A stretch of 64,000 nucleotides of DNA, from positions 13,506,001 to 13,570,000 of the forward strand of contig NC_056765.1 of assembly GCF_018687715.1 (NCBI RefSeq), written 5' to 3'. The translations under genes were made by a program, and so were the position numbers. The number at the start of each line of letters is the position of its first letter. Position 1 is the first letter of the stretch. Positions 35,700 to 46,064 of this stretch are shown here, one piece after another. The notes below the pieces were generated by a model that saw only the letters and a list, made by a program, of their open reading frames with translations, was not told where the DNA came from and ran no database searches. Source of the stretch: Carya illinoinensis (Eukaryota; Streptophyta; Magnoliopsida; Fagales; Juglandaceae).

Positions 35700-36719
35700 C
35701 ACAGAGAGAGAGAGAGGGGGGCCGGCTGCGAGGCTGTGACCTCGGGGGCCTAAGACGTCAATAAAAAGAAACACTAGGGACAACGGCGTAACTGCGGCCG
35801 AAATTATAATAAAGAAACCATTCCTGCTTCTTGCTCGTGTCTCTCGATTCGCGTGCAAATCATCTCTATTTCTCTCTCTCATTTTCCACTGCTTCAGCTC
35901 AGCACCAAGCTCAGATCACATCACTGTCTTGGGCTCTCTCCCATCTCCCTACTTCATACCCTCAGAAATAGCACCAAAATCTTTCCCCAATATTCATTTT
36001 TCTAGAGTAGCTTCTCGTCATGATTAGGGTCTCGCCTTCTTTTCTTTTTGCTTGTATATTATCGTTACTCCCTTCTCTCTGATCTTCAACCACTGTCTCT
36101 CTTGCCCAGAGAGAAAGAGAGAGAGAGAGAGCCGTCGCTTTTATTAAGTTTTCTGATTTTAATCGCTTCTTTCGTCTACCCGTGGTTCTCTCTGTGAACA
36201 AGCATAAATAATAGCTTTAACGAATTCATTGGAGGATCTTTTTTAGTTTTTTGTTTGAGATTTAGCTGAAAAACACGAAGTTTGAGATCAGGGTTCTTGA
36301 GTAACAAGTGTATTTTCTCCCCTTTTTTTAGAGGAAGGCTCTTCGTTTGGAAGGAAAATCTGAGGATATCTCCGTTTGAGGTTGTTCAAAACAGCAAGGG
36401 GTTTCGGTGAAGCTTCTGGTTCTATCTGTGGGAAACTTAAACCGGAGTATTTCTTTATAGCCTTTCATTCTTAAAGTTTGGTGAGCCAATAGCGCTGAGG
36501 CTTTAGAAAGATACAGGCTCTCAACGTGTCTGTATTATACGTATATTGCCTTTAGCATTTTGGTCTTACCTTCTCCAACAAGCAAAACTAAGTGTTCCCC
36601 ACTCCAAACGGAGACGGACTTTACGAAGCGAAAGAATCTTTAACCTCAAACTCTCTAAGCCAAAACGCACAAAGGAAGCAGCTTTCAATCGACTTTTTCT
36701 TGGTTAGGATTTGAGAGAA
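35700..36719 (+). promoter_or_regulatory. Probable 5' leader of the REVOLUTA gene
   Basis: The roughly 1 kb before the start codon changes character from the AT-rich upstream DNA to mixed, CT/GA-rich sequence, with GA runs at 35704-35718 and 36113-36130 and CT-rich stretches at 35837-35945. This is typical of long plant transcription-factor leaders. Only one upstream ATG lies in the 700 bp before the gene start (36020). The transcription start is not determined, and a leader intron cannot be excluded. Confidence 0.55.
36020..36082 (+). CDS. Short upstream ORF (20 codons) in the REVOLUTA leader
   Basis: This ATG in the presumed leader opens MIRVSPSFLFACILSLLPSL and stops at TGA 36080-36082, 637 bp before the main start. 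It is hydrophobic and overlaps no known domain. I see no other ATG between it and the main start codon. Whether it is in the mature mRNA, or is translated, is unknown. An upstream ORF of this kind can reduce translation of the main frame. Confidence 0.35.
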   Translation: MIRVSPSFLFACILSLLPSL

Positions 36720-39700
36720 ATGGCGTTGGCTGTGGCTCAGCAGCACAGAGAGAGCAGCAGTGGGAGCATCGACCGGCACCTTGATGCCGGCAAGTACGTA
36801 AGGTACACGGCTGAGCAGGTAGAGGCACTAGAGCGCGTCTATGCAGAGTGTCCAAAACCCAGCTCGTTGCGCCGGCAGCAGTTGATCCGGGAGTGCCCCA
36901 TTCTCTCCAACATCGACCCCAAGCAGATCAAAGTCTGGTTCCAGAATCGCAGGTATCGGGATGGTCCTTTCGTCGTTTGGGTGATTGGGTTTCATTTCAT
37001 GGTTTCGCATCTTTCAAATTCGTTTCCTTATGGGCGCAAATGTTTGAACCAAATACTAGTGTTCGTGGCATTTCCAGGCGTGTTTTTATAAGACTGTATT
37101 CTGAGCAAGAATTATTTCCTCTTTTCAATTGGTTCTTGACCTATTCAAGTGGCTATATGTTTCATAAAAGCAGGCTAGTTTTTTTTTTTTGGGGGGGGGG
37201 GGGGGGGCTAGAGGAGTGTGTGGAGGCTGAAAGGTAATGGTGTTTGGCCATGCAGGTGCCGAGAGAAGCAGAGAAAAGAGGCTTCGCGCCTTCAGACTGT
37301 GAACCGGAAATTGTCAGCGATGAACAAGTTGTTGATGGAGGAGAATGATCGCCTGCAGAAACAGGTTTCACAGCTCGTATGCGAAAATGGCCATATGCGG
37401 CAACAGCTTCATACTGTAAGCACATATGTTTGTTCTCTTTTAAATTGCTTGCTCTTCTTGTTTCCTTCTCCCTGATCTTTGTGTTGCGATCATTAAGGGT
37501 TTCTGATCGCGGGATATGTGTTCAAGAAAACTTACTCCTTATCTATTAACAGGGAATTAATGATGGATCAACTCTTTATTAGATTGTGCATGATTTTTTT
37601 TTTTGTTTGTTTGTAATTTTTCGGTAATTTAATGCGAGCCAATTATTTCTCTATTTGTTTTGACCCTAATTTGTCTGCATGTATTTTATTTTGGTTGACT
37701 CTTCCTATCTTCAAACAATGCCACGACTGAGATGTTTCAAGGATATTGATAGTGTTTGCAGCTTTCTACCCTTTAACGAGTTAAAGGGCCTACTTGGCTG
37801 GGGTAAAGTTTGAAGTGGTTTGATGTTGTTATTCATGATAACATGTTGATCCATCTGTAGGCACCAGCGGCAACTACCGATGCAAGTTGTGACTCAGTGG
37901 CTACCACTCCTCAGCATTCTCTAAGAGATGCTAATAACCCTGCTGGGTAATCTCAAATACCAATGGAGAGCTTTCTCTTTTCACTGCGTTTCTTGTGATA
38001 TGAATCTTTATTTTGGTGCCTTTTCTGACTGATATTTTTTTCTTCTTGTTTGGCAGACTTCTCTCCATTGCAGAGGAGACCTTGGCAGAGTTCCTTTCCA
38101 AGGCTACAGGAACTGCTGTTGATTGGGTCCAGATGCCTGGGATGAAGGTTTTAATTTCCTTAAATGATAATATAGAATGCTTTTGGACTGAGACAGACTT
38201 AAATTTGGTGTTACATTTTTTAGAATTATGTGTGCAAGAATGATACCAAGTTTCTCCTATTTTGAAGCTGTATTACCTGAGCCAGTTGTTTTAATTTGTT
38301 GTCAGCCTGGTCCGGATTCGGTTGGGATCTTTACCATTTCACAAAGTTGCAGTGGAGTGGCAGCTCGAGCGTGTGGTCTTGTGAGTTTGGAACCTACAAA
38401 GGTATGTTTACTAGTATCACTGAAATAATCTAGGTGGCTGTTGTTGATTGTTTGCATTAAGCTGTTTTATCAAGTGAATAGGTTGATGCATTGATACATG
38501 AGTTCTCAATAGACTGCAGAGATCCTTAAAGATCGCCTAACTTGGTTCCGGGACTGTCGGAGCCTTGAAGTTTTCACCATGTTTCCAGCTGGAAATGGAG
38601 GGACAATTGAACTAGTTTACACACAGGTGAACATGAATGTAACTTTAGGTTTCTTCTACAAATAAATGTAATCATTCAGAGAATAACATCAAAATAACTT
38701 CAGACATATGCTCCAACTACGCTGGCTCCTGCACGGGATTTTTGGACTTTAAGATACACTACAAGCCTAGAAAATGGCAGTCTTGTGGTAAGCATGCCCC
38801 TGAATATTAAACTCAATATATGATTGCACAATACTTGATTATGACGTACTTGTAAGTTGGTACTTCTAGTAAACAATGCAATCTCTCCTTAGATTGAGGA
38901 TGCCTATTACTTACCAAAACAAAGATTGAGGATGCCTATTGTATATGCTTTTAATGTGTTTTTTCCGGTTAATGTCTGAAGGTTTGCGAGAGATCCCTTT
39001 CTGGTTCTGGTGCTGGCCCAAATGCAGCAGCTGCTGCTCAGTTTGTGAGAGCTGAAATGCTTCCTAGTGGCTACCTGATTCGGCCATGTGAGGGTGGAGG
39101 GTCAATAATCCATATTGTTGACCACCTGAATCTTGAGGTTTGACTCTTGGCAATAAGCTTCTTTAAAATGCCTGTCCCTGGCACACTTAATAAAGTTTTT
39201 GGTATTTTTACTCATCCCCCTCCCCTCCCAGAAAAAAATATAATCTGGCAGTAGAAACTAAGGATAAAAAAATAAGATAATTCCTTTAATTCTCTCCCAG
39301 GCTTGGAGTGTGCCAGAAGTGCTGCGGCCGCTTTATGAATCATCAAAAATGGTGGCCCAAAAAATGACGATTGCGGTTAGTAAATACTGTTTGGTTTAAT
39401 AAGTAGGCTTTTCTTCTTCATGGAGTTCAATTTGAGTACAATATAAATTTCCCCCATCCCAGCAAAATAGAAATAACAATGATAGAGAATGTGCTGACTG
39501 ATACATATTGTCTGTGAAGGGGCTACGTTATATCAGGCAAATAGCTCAGGAGATGAGTGGTGAGGTTGTATATGGTTTTGGCAGGCAGCCAGCTGTTCTG
39601 AGGACTTTTAGCCAACGATTAAGCAGGTAGCTGCTTCATTATCTTTGTTACTTGGTTTCTAGGTTTCTCTGTAGTATTTAAGTAGACTGTTGTGAAAGAC

Positions 39701-42700
39701 ATGGTGATCGATTTCAGGGTATTTTGCTGTTCGTTTTGCATATTAATCTATACTTTCCATTGAATACTTTATATGCTCTGTTGTTGCAGAGGCTTCAATG
39801 ATGCTGTAAATGGATTCAATGATGATGGCTGGTCATTGATGAACTGTGATGGTGCTGAAGATGTGATTATATCAGTTAATTCAACCAAGAACCTGAGCAC
39901 CACTTCTAATCCTGCTAATTTCCTCACGCTAGGTGGAGGAATTCTCTGTGCTAAGGCTTCCATGCTACTCCAAGTAAGTATAGAAACTGCCTCTGATGGG
40001 TAGTAAATGTAGTTAATTTTTTGGAAATTATATTTTGTACCTCCAGACTACATATATTTTCAAATTGAACTTCAAACAACCAAAACCATCAATTAGCATC
40101 CCAAGCTATTGATTTTTATTAATTTTCACTCTTAGTTTCAATCTGACCTGCAAGATTGATGAGAATAGGACACATGGAAAACTCTTGACGATGAAGTGTG
40201 ATCAAGGGTACTAATCGACAGTTTTGATAGTTAAGGTGCAATTGAAGAAATGGTTGTAGTTTGGGGTTAAAACTTACTTCCCCCACCCTTTTTTTTCATG
40301 TTGCTGACTAAATCTTGCAAATCTCTTGCAAGCCTAACAGGGAAAGTCTTATGATTATTCTAAATTGTTGGACCTTCACTGGTTGGAACAGACTTTCCTA
40401 GATTTGTTTGGTCTGGAACTCTGACGTGAATTTGAAGCCTATTTTTTCCGAGACACATATGCTTAAATGTTTTATAACTTTAGACATTTTGGTGCTGATA
40501 GTCTTTTTTTTTAGCTTATTTGATGATCTAGATTCTATAACTAAAATACTTAGCAAAATGTTCATCATGAATCAGAAAAGAAAGTTTAGTAGCGAATTCT
40601 CGAGGGATCCTACTTCCGTGTAGCACTTGCACTTGTGCATATGTTTAACGTGGTTGTGCATATTTTTCCTTTTTCTTGCCAGAATGTCCCTCCTGCAGTG
40701 CTGGTTCGTTTCTTGAGGGAGCACCGTTCAGAGTGGGCTGATTTCAATGTTGATGCATATTCTGCTGCATCACTAAAAGCAGGTTCATATACTTTCCCGG
40801 GAATGAGGCCTACAAGATTTACTGGGAGCCAAATTATCATGCCTCTTGGCCACACAATAGAACATGAAGAGGTATGCTTTCTAATGATCGTTTATCCACC
40901 AAAATGAAGCTAATTTATTTTGTTGGACATTTGGACCATTAGGCATGTATATTTTATTTCCTCCGCTTAGAGTTAACATTGAATGCCGCTCTCTTGCTTT
41001 TGCTGGGAGAAGATGCAATTTTTTGTTTGTTTGTTTGTTTGCAGATTGTGATAGAACATGTAACAGATATTTGCTTCTTGATGTCTCTTGGTTTGTATTC
41101 CAGGTTCTCGAGATTATTCGACTTGAAAGCCATTGTCTTCCTCAAGAAGATGCTTTTGTATCAAGGGACATTCATCTCTTGCAGGTGCTTTTTTCTAAAC
41201 TTTTGCTTCTGAAATCTTTTACCATTTCTTTGTTAAGTGATATTCATTTCATTATATAAGATGCTAAATCTGCATTCCATGTATAACGAGGAGTGTACAA
41301 GTTATCTAGCTAGAAATAGAAAAAGATGCAAGATAATCATGTAGAGGTAGCCCATTGAAGTGAATTGATGCAGTCCAAGGAAGGAGTGTTGAAGAAGAAA
41401 GTATTGAGCATTTTATAGTCCGTTTTTAAAGCCTTACCACTTGTCATTTATATTGCTAATTTCTGTGTTAATGTAAAATTAGTTTATTATCTTGTTTAAA
41501 TAGTGGAAATTTTTTTGATTATTCAAGTCTTAGGGATTTTTTTTAAAGAAGAGGATAGTACCCCTTAATTTTATTAATAACCCTCACAAGTGTTAGAGAA
41601 ATGTCACATTCTTTTAAAGTCTTAGGATTGCTTAGCACTAATTTGAGAAATTCTTGTGTTTTTTATCATTGTCTTTGATATCACAAGCTGGTTCTAAGCA
41701 TGGTCAGCAGTGGTGTGAGTTCAGCTTTGTTTGAAAGCCACCAATATGTTATTTTTTTCCATGTGGGGTAGGTGTGAAGTATGCATGCATGCTTTGTTTG
41801 GGTACTAGAGATTTCTGCATTTGATGGGTCAGACTTATCCAAGTTTCATTGCATGTAACCGTAATTTGGTTCCTTTTTTCTTTGGCAGATATGTAATGGA
41901 GTTGATGAACATGCTGTAGGAGCCTGTTCTGAACTTATATTTGCTACAATTGATGAGATGTTTCCAGATGATGCTCCGTTGCTGCCCTCTGGTTTCCGTA
42001 TCATCCCATTGGATTCAAAAACAGTTGAGTTTATCAGTGCTACTTGTACTTCCACAATTTTCATTTTTCGATCAATTTAAGATATTTGTAAATGTAAATT
42101 AGATTTTTTGTTGAATAGAAATGTAGTGTCCAATTTCTGACTCAAATGAGTAAAAAATTCCCCTCTATTATGACTTATTAATCGTTTTGCACATGCTTAA
42201 TCATGAAGCCCAAGATGGTTTATATGAAGTGTGTTAACATTTGCATCAAATTCAAGATGTTAGCCTTGGGGTATTGCTGGAGTTCAGTTTTACATAGCAC
42301 TTTTCACCATGATAATAATTAATTTTTATTTTACAGTGTGATGCAAAGGATTCGTTGCCAACACATCGCACCCTAGATCTGACATCTAGTCTTGAAGTGG
42401 GTCCTGCTACAGACCATTCTGCAGGGGATGCATCCTCATGTCATTCTCGATCAGTGTTGACTATTGCTTTCCAGTTTCCATTTGATAGCAGTCTGCAAGA
42501 TAATGTTGCAAACATGGCTCGTCAATATGTCCGAAGTGTTATTTCCTCTGTGCAGAGGGTTGCTATGGCGATATCGCCTGCAGGTTTGAGCCCAGCTGTG
42601 GGACCAAAACTTTCTCCTGGCTCTCCAGAGGCTCTTACACTAGCGCACTGGATTTGCCAGAGCTATAGGTATGTTCAGCTGCAAATTGGATATATGGCAT

Positions 42701-43908
42701 GGACATAGGAGGCTTTCAATCAGATGATAGCAGGTTTCAATCCTGCTGCATGCAAAAGTTAATAAAAATCATGATGAGCCTATCTTATACAAAGCAGTTA
42801 TTATAAGCTTTAGTATATATCATTCCAATAATTGCAGCACAAGCTAGGTCTCATTATTTGTTTTCTTCTAAGCACTGTACTAGCTAGTTTATTGTAGTCT
42901 TATATTTGTAAATTTAGATGGTATTTATATCTCCTTTACTTTTTCTCAGTTACCATTTAGGGGCAGAATTGCTGGGATCCGATTCTCTGGGAGGTGATTC
43001 AGTGTTAAAACATCTGTGGGATCATCAGGATGCCATTATGTGCTGCACATTAAAGGTAAAGTTATATTACGGTAGACAACATGCCTATTCTTGAGTATGT
43101 GAGAAGCACATGATATTAAAAAAAACATGTTTTCTAGGGAACATGGAAAATTATTAGTTTGGGTTGGAGGAAGTTTCTTCATCCCAGTTTGGAGGAACTT
43201 TGTTCTCTTTCATACTTACTGGAATGGTGTGGAATTGTGTGCATGTCCCATTGATGGTGATTCAGCTTAATCTAAATACATCTTGAGAGATTTTTGCTGA
43301 ATCTGAGTTTTATTGGTGCAGTCATTGCCGGTTTTCATCTTTGCAAATCAGGCAGGGCTCGACATGTTGGAAACAACTCTAGTTGCTCTACAAGACATTA
43401 CACTCGATAAAATCTTTGATGAGTCTGGGCGCAAGGCACTATGTGCTGATTTTGCCAAGTTAATGCAACAGGTAACTTGTACATGAAAATTTTTATGTAT
43501 TTTCTTGTGCTTTAGAATGACTGAAACATGTACTGTCATCCGGTTTAGCATCTTCTGCCAGCCTTCAAATTTTCTTCTCAATTCAATCAAAAACTAATAG
43601 AACCCCCTCCACCCATTTTTTTTGTTTGTTTCATTTGTTGTCGGACACATTATTGTTGTTGTTATGTCGAACTCATCAAATTACCTTTCTTTTTACGTGG
43701 TTTTTGCTGGAACGCAACTGACCAAATGGTTTCTGCTTTCATTAACATCTGATATCAGGGTTTCACTTACTTGCCTTCTGGAATCTGCATGTCAACCATG
43801 GGTCGCCATGTTTCATACGAACAAGCAGTTGCATGGAAAGTCCTTGCTGCAGACGAGACCACTGTCCACTGCCTGGCCTTCTCTTTCGTAAATTGGTCTT
43901 TTGTGTGA
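36720..43908 (+). CDS. REV: Class III HD-Zip transcription factor, REVOLUTA orthologue (18 coding exons)
   Basis: This nuclear DNA-binding protein sets adaxial leaf polarity, shoot meristem and vascular patterning in known plants. The exons are 36720-36952, 37256-37415, 37861-37946, 38057-38147, 38306-38401, 38513-38626, 38704-38787, 38982-39137, 39301-39375, 39520-39626, 39790-39973, 40683-40871, 41104-41184, 41889-42023, 42337-42668, 42950-43055, 43322-43471 and 43759-43908. All introns are GT-AG and the phases add up to 2529 nt, 842 codons plus a stop, equal to Arabidopsis REV. The homeodomain (about residues 25-85) contains IKVWFQNRRCREKQRKEASR. The leucine zipper follows (MNKLLMEENDRLQKQVSQL), then START (about 155-375; FLSKATGTAVDWVQMPGMK, AARACGLVSLEP) and C-terminal MEKHLA (about 700-842; FANQAGLDMLETTLVALQDI). 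The N-terminus and CENGHMRQQL favour REV over PHB/PHV or ATHB8/15. The start context AGAAATGGC is strong. No defect is seen. Confidence 0.97.
37179..37207 (+). repeat. T12-G17 homopolymer pair in REVOLUTA intron 1
   Basis: Twelve T (37179-37190) are followed directly by seventeen G (37191-37207), about 50 bp before the acceptor at 37255. The length is likely variable and error-prone in sequencing. The G run sits where a polypyrimidine tract would usually lie further upstream of the acceptor. Confidence 0.9.
38137..38315 (+). promoter_or_regulatory. miR165/166 target site, split by intron 4
   Basis: The 21-nt site is complementary to miR165/166 and conserved in class III HD-Zip mRNAs. It is formed here by CTGGGATGAAG (38137-38147, end of exon 4) joined to CCTGGTCCGG (38306-38315, start of exon 5). 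It encodes part of the START domain (residues about 187-194, GMKPGPD). The 158-bp intron between the halves means that only spliced RNA can be recognised. In other plants this site directs mRNA cleavage that restricts the protein to the adaxial side. Confidence 0.95.
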
Positions 43909-44500
43909 AAATTTCAGTTCATATAATCCATTTACCCTGCTCTTTTTCCCTCTTGAATCTGTAATCTGGGAAAAATGAAAAGCAACTATGGGACATACTT
44001 GCAAGAGATGGGGGGAAAAAGAAAAGAGAATGGAAGTTTTGTACTATCTAAATCCCAGCCTCAGGTCTGCATGCATTTTATTAAATTTAATTCAATTTTT
44101 ATTTAATGCGCCCTTATAAATATGGTTAATCAACTTAATCTATGTGTAATTTTGGTGGTAAAACTATCCTACAAAAAATTTGTATCGGAACTTGAAGCAG
44201 CTACGGGGAGGAACAAGAGATCTACTTTTCCCGTCTTTTGTAGCATGCAGTGTCTGACAAATGAGGAGTTACAAAAGCATTGTTGTTTTTAGTCCTTGCT
44301 GCTCCTCTGCTGCAACTCTTTGCAGAAATCACATACGGCACTTTCAGTTTCCACACCACCTAAATCTGTATTTTCATTTAAATAAAGTGGTGTACATACG
44401 TGTATAATTATATGTCCTTGCTTCTGGTGCCAATAATGTCTTTTGCTTCTGTCTGAGCTCAGGTACATGTAAATTCTGTAGCGGTGTAGGCATGTTAAAG
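43909..44500 (+). other. Probable 3' UTR of the REVOLUTA gene
   Basis: The stop codon TGA at 43906-43908 is followed by mixed-complexity sequence. A canonical AATAAA lies at 44381-44386, with a T-rich, GTGT-containing stretch downstream (44390-44450), suggesting polyadenylation near 44400-44450. This is inferred from sequence signals only. Confidence 0.5.
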
Positions 44501-44751
44501 GTTGCAAACTCGGCTAAGTGCATTAATTATTAGCCTTACTAGTCTGGCATCATGGGTAAAGCTTCCATCTGTTTCTGGGAGTTCTCCACCAAACATTAAT
44601 TGTGGGGAGTTTTGATAGTGGTGGTGTCTTTTACTGCTAATTGTTTTTTGTTGGAATTTGGAGGGCTGTCGGATGCGTATGTCTCTAGCTAAAAAGCTTT
44701 GAATAGGTATGCACTGTTTTTGTTAAAAGCATGCTTGCATGACAGAAAAAA

Positions 44752-44778
44752 GGGGGGGGGGGGGGGGGGGGGGGGGGG
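44752..44778. repeat. 27-bp poly-G tract
   Basis: An uninterrupted run of 27 G follows A6 (GACAGAAAAAA) and precedes TGTTCAATGGGATCAGG. The length in the assembly should be treated as approximate. Confidence 0.95.
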
Positions 44779-46064
44779 TGTTCAATGGGATCAGGGTCTT
44801 CAATTCTTGGTGGGTTCTCTGCGAAGAAAATGATGTCTCTGCAATGGTTGTAAGAGTTAAGGTCTCAGTTTTGGATGATAATTTCGAGGAGAGTTTCACG
44901 TCTTCTTGCAATTCAAGAAATTTGTCAACATTTCGTCCAGTTCTAGATGGCAAGTTTCCTACATGTTTAGACTTCAGTTGTTCCATGTTTGTTCGATATG
45001 TTACGGGAAGGGCGGATTTACACCCAGCCACTTTGTTCTCACTAAGGGACAGGTGGTTCTGCCTCCCTCCCAACGCAGGCCAGAGGATAGGTTTCATGGA
45101 TCCTCTATGACATCTCGATGGAGTTTAGGCTGGGGAGAGAGTTCGAGATCCATCGTTCCCGCATGGTAGGGACGGGGGCTTTGTAGGACTTGGATTCACC
45201 CTCTCCCGTTGCTTATTGTGCTGGAGAGGAGAGGTTGGCATGATCCAACACCTCGTGATATACCTTGTTTGGATGATGAGAGAAGTAAAGAAAATTTATT
45301 AGAATTTTTAAAAATAAGTTGAGATAAGAAGTTACCTATCCTGCCTCTGATATCTAAATGTCGAAGTTTTGAAGGAATACTTTGATAAAAATACTATTAT
45401 TTAACCAAGCGGTAAGTAAGAGTGGGCAAAAATTGTAACGATCAACTCTGGCTGACATTTGCTTTGATTTTAAAGTCGAAGGGTAAAAATATTCGGAGTT
45501 AAGAGTTGAACAAGACTTCATACTACCGACTTTGGTAGATGTACTTAATATATTTAACATTACAACATAAATAAGTAAGACTCGATTAGTCTAATTGTTG
45601 CTTTTGTTTTTATTAATCTCCATCGCTGGAATTTGAGCACCCAATGCCCAAGTGAACATTTTTTTTTTAGGCTTTTAAACTATACAATATAGTACCCCAA
45701 CTCCAAACTTATCTCACTCTTTTCCAAGAAAACAATCTTCGATTCTTCACTTTACCTTCTAGTCCTTCCCCCTTCACCCTTCAGACTTATTTCTACCCCT
45801 GGTCCCTCATCCTTCAGCCTTTTTCACTTTTTGATGCCGAGAGTTGAGAGAAGCATGGTGAGATAGAGATGGGCCGTGCCATCCAACGAAGATGGTGGCC
45901 GAACTAAGACCGATTAGATCTGTTATATGTGAGGTAAGATGGGTTTCGTGAGACTGAGAAAGCAAAACAGATAGATAAAATCCAAGTAAGAAATTTCTTA
46001 ATTTTTGTTTGAATGTTGGTGTATATTGTTTGGATGTTGTTTGGAAATTTTGGAAGTTATCTGG
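44779..46064. other. Unassigned region downstream of REVOLUTA
   Basis: 44779-45240 is of higher GC and complexity than its surroundings and is open on both strands for about 120 codons (44739-45110 plus, 44723-45097 minus). Neither protein resembles a family I know, and both run into the poly-G tract as poly-Gly or poly-Pro, so I do not call a gene. 45260-45340 (TGTTTGGATGATGAGAGAAG and AAAATTTATTAGAATTTTTAA) looks like a decayed copy of the MITE family at 30539. 45600-46064 has no recognisable content. Confidence 0.4.

Noticed and set aside
36711..37091. A longer REVOLUTA start at 36711 and reading through into 36953-37091
   Set aside because: 36711 is TTG, not ATG, and the sequence after 36952 is intron 1: the donor GTATCG and the next exon at 37256 complete the WFQNRRCREKQRK motif exactly.
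44723..45110. Two overlapping ~123-codon frames around the poly-G tract
   Set aside because: Both begin or end in homopolymer Gly/Pro from the G run, lie antisense to one another, and resemble no known protein.
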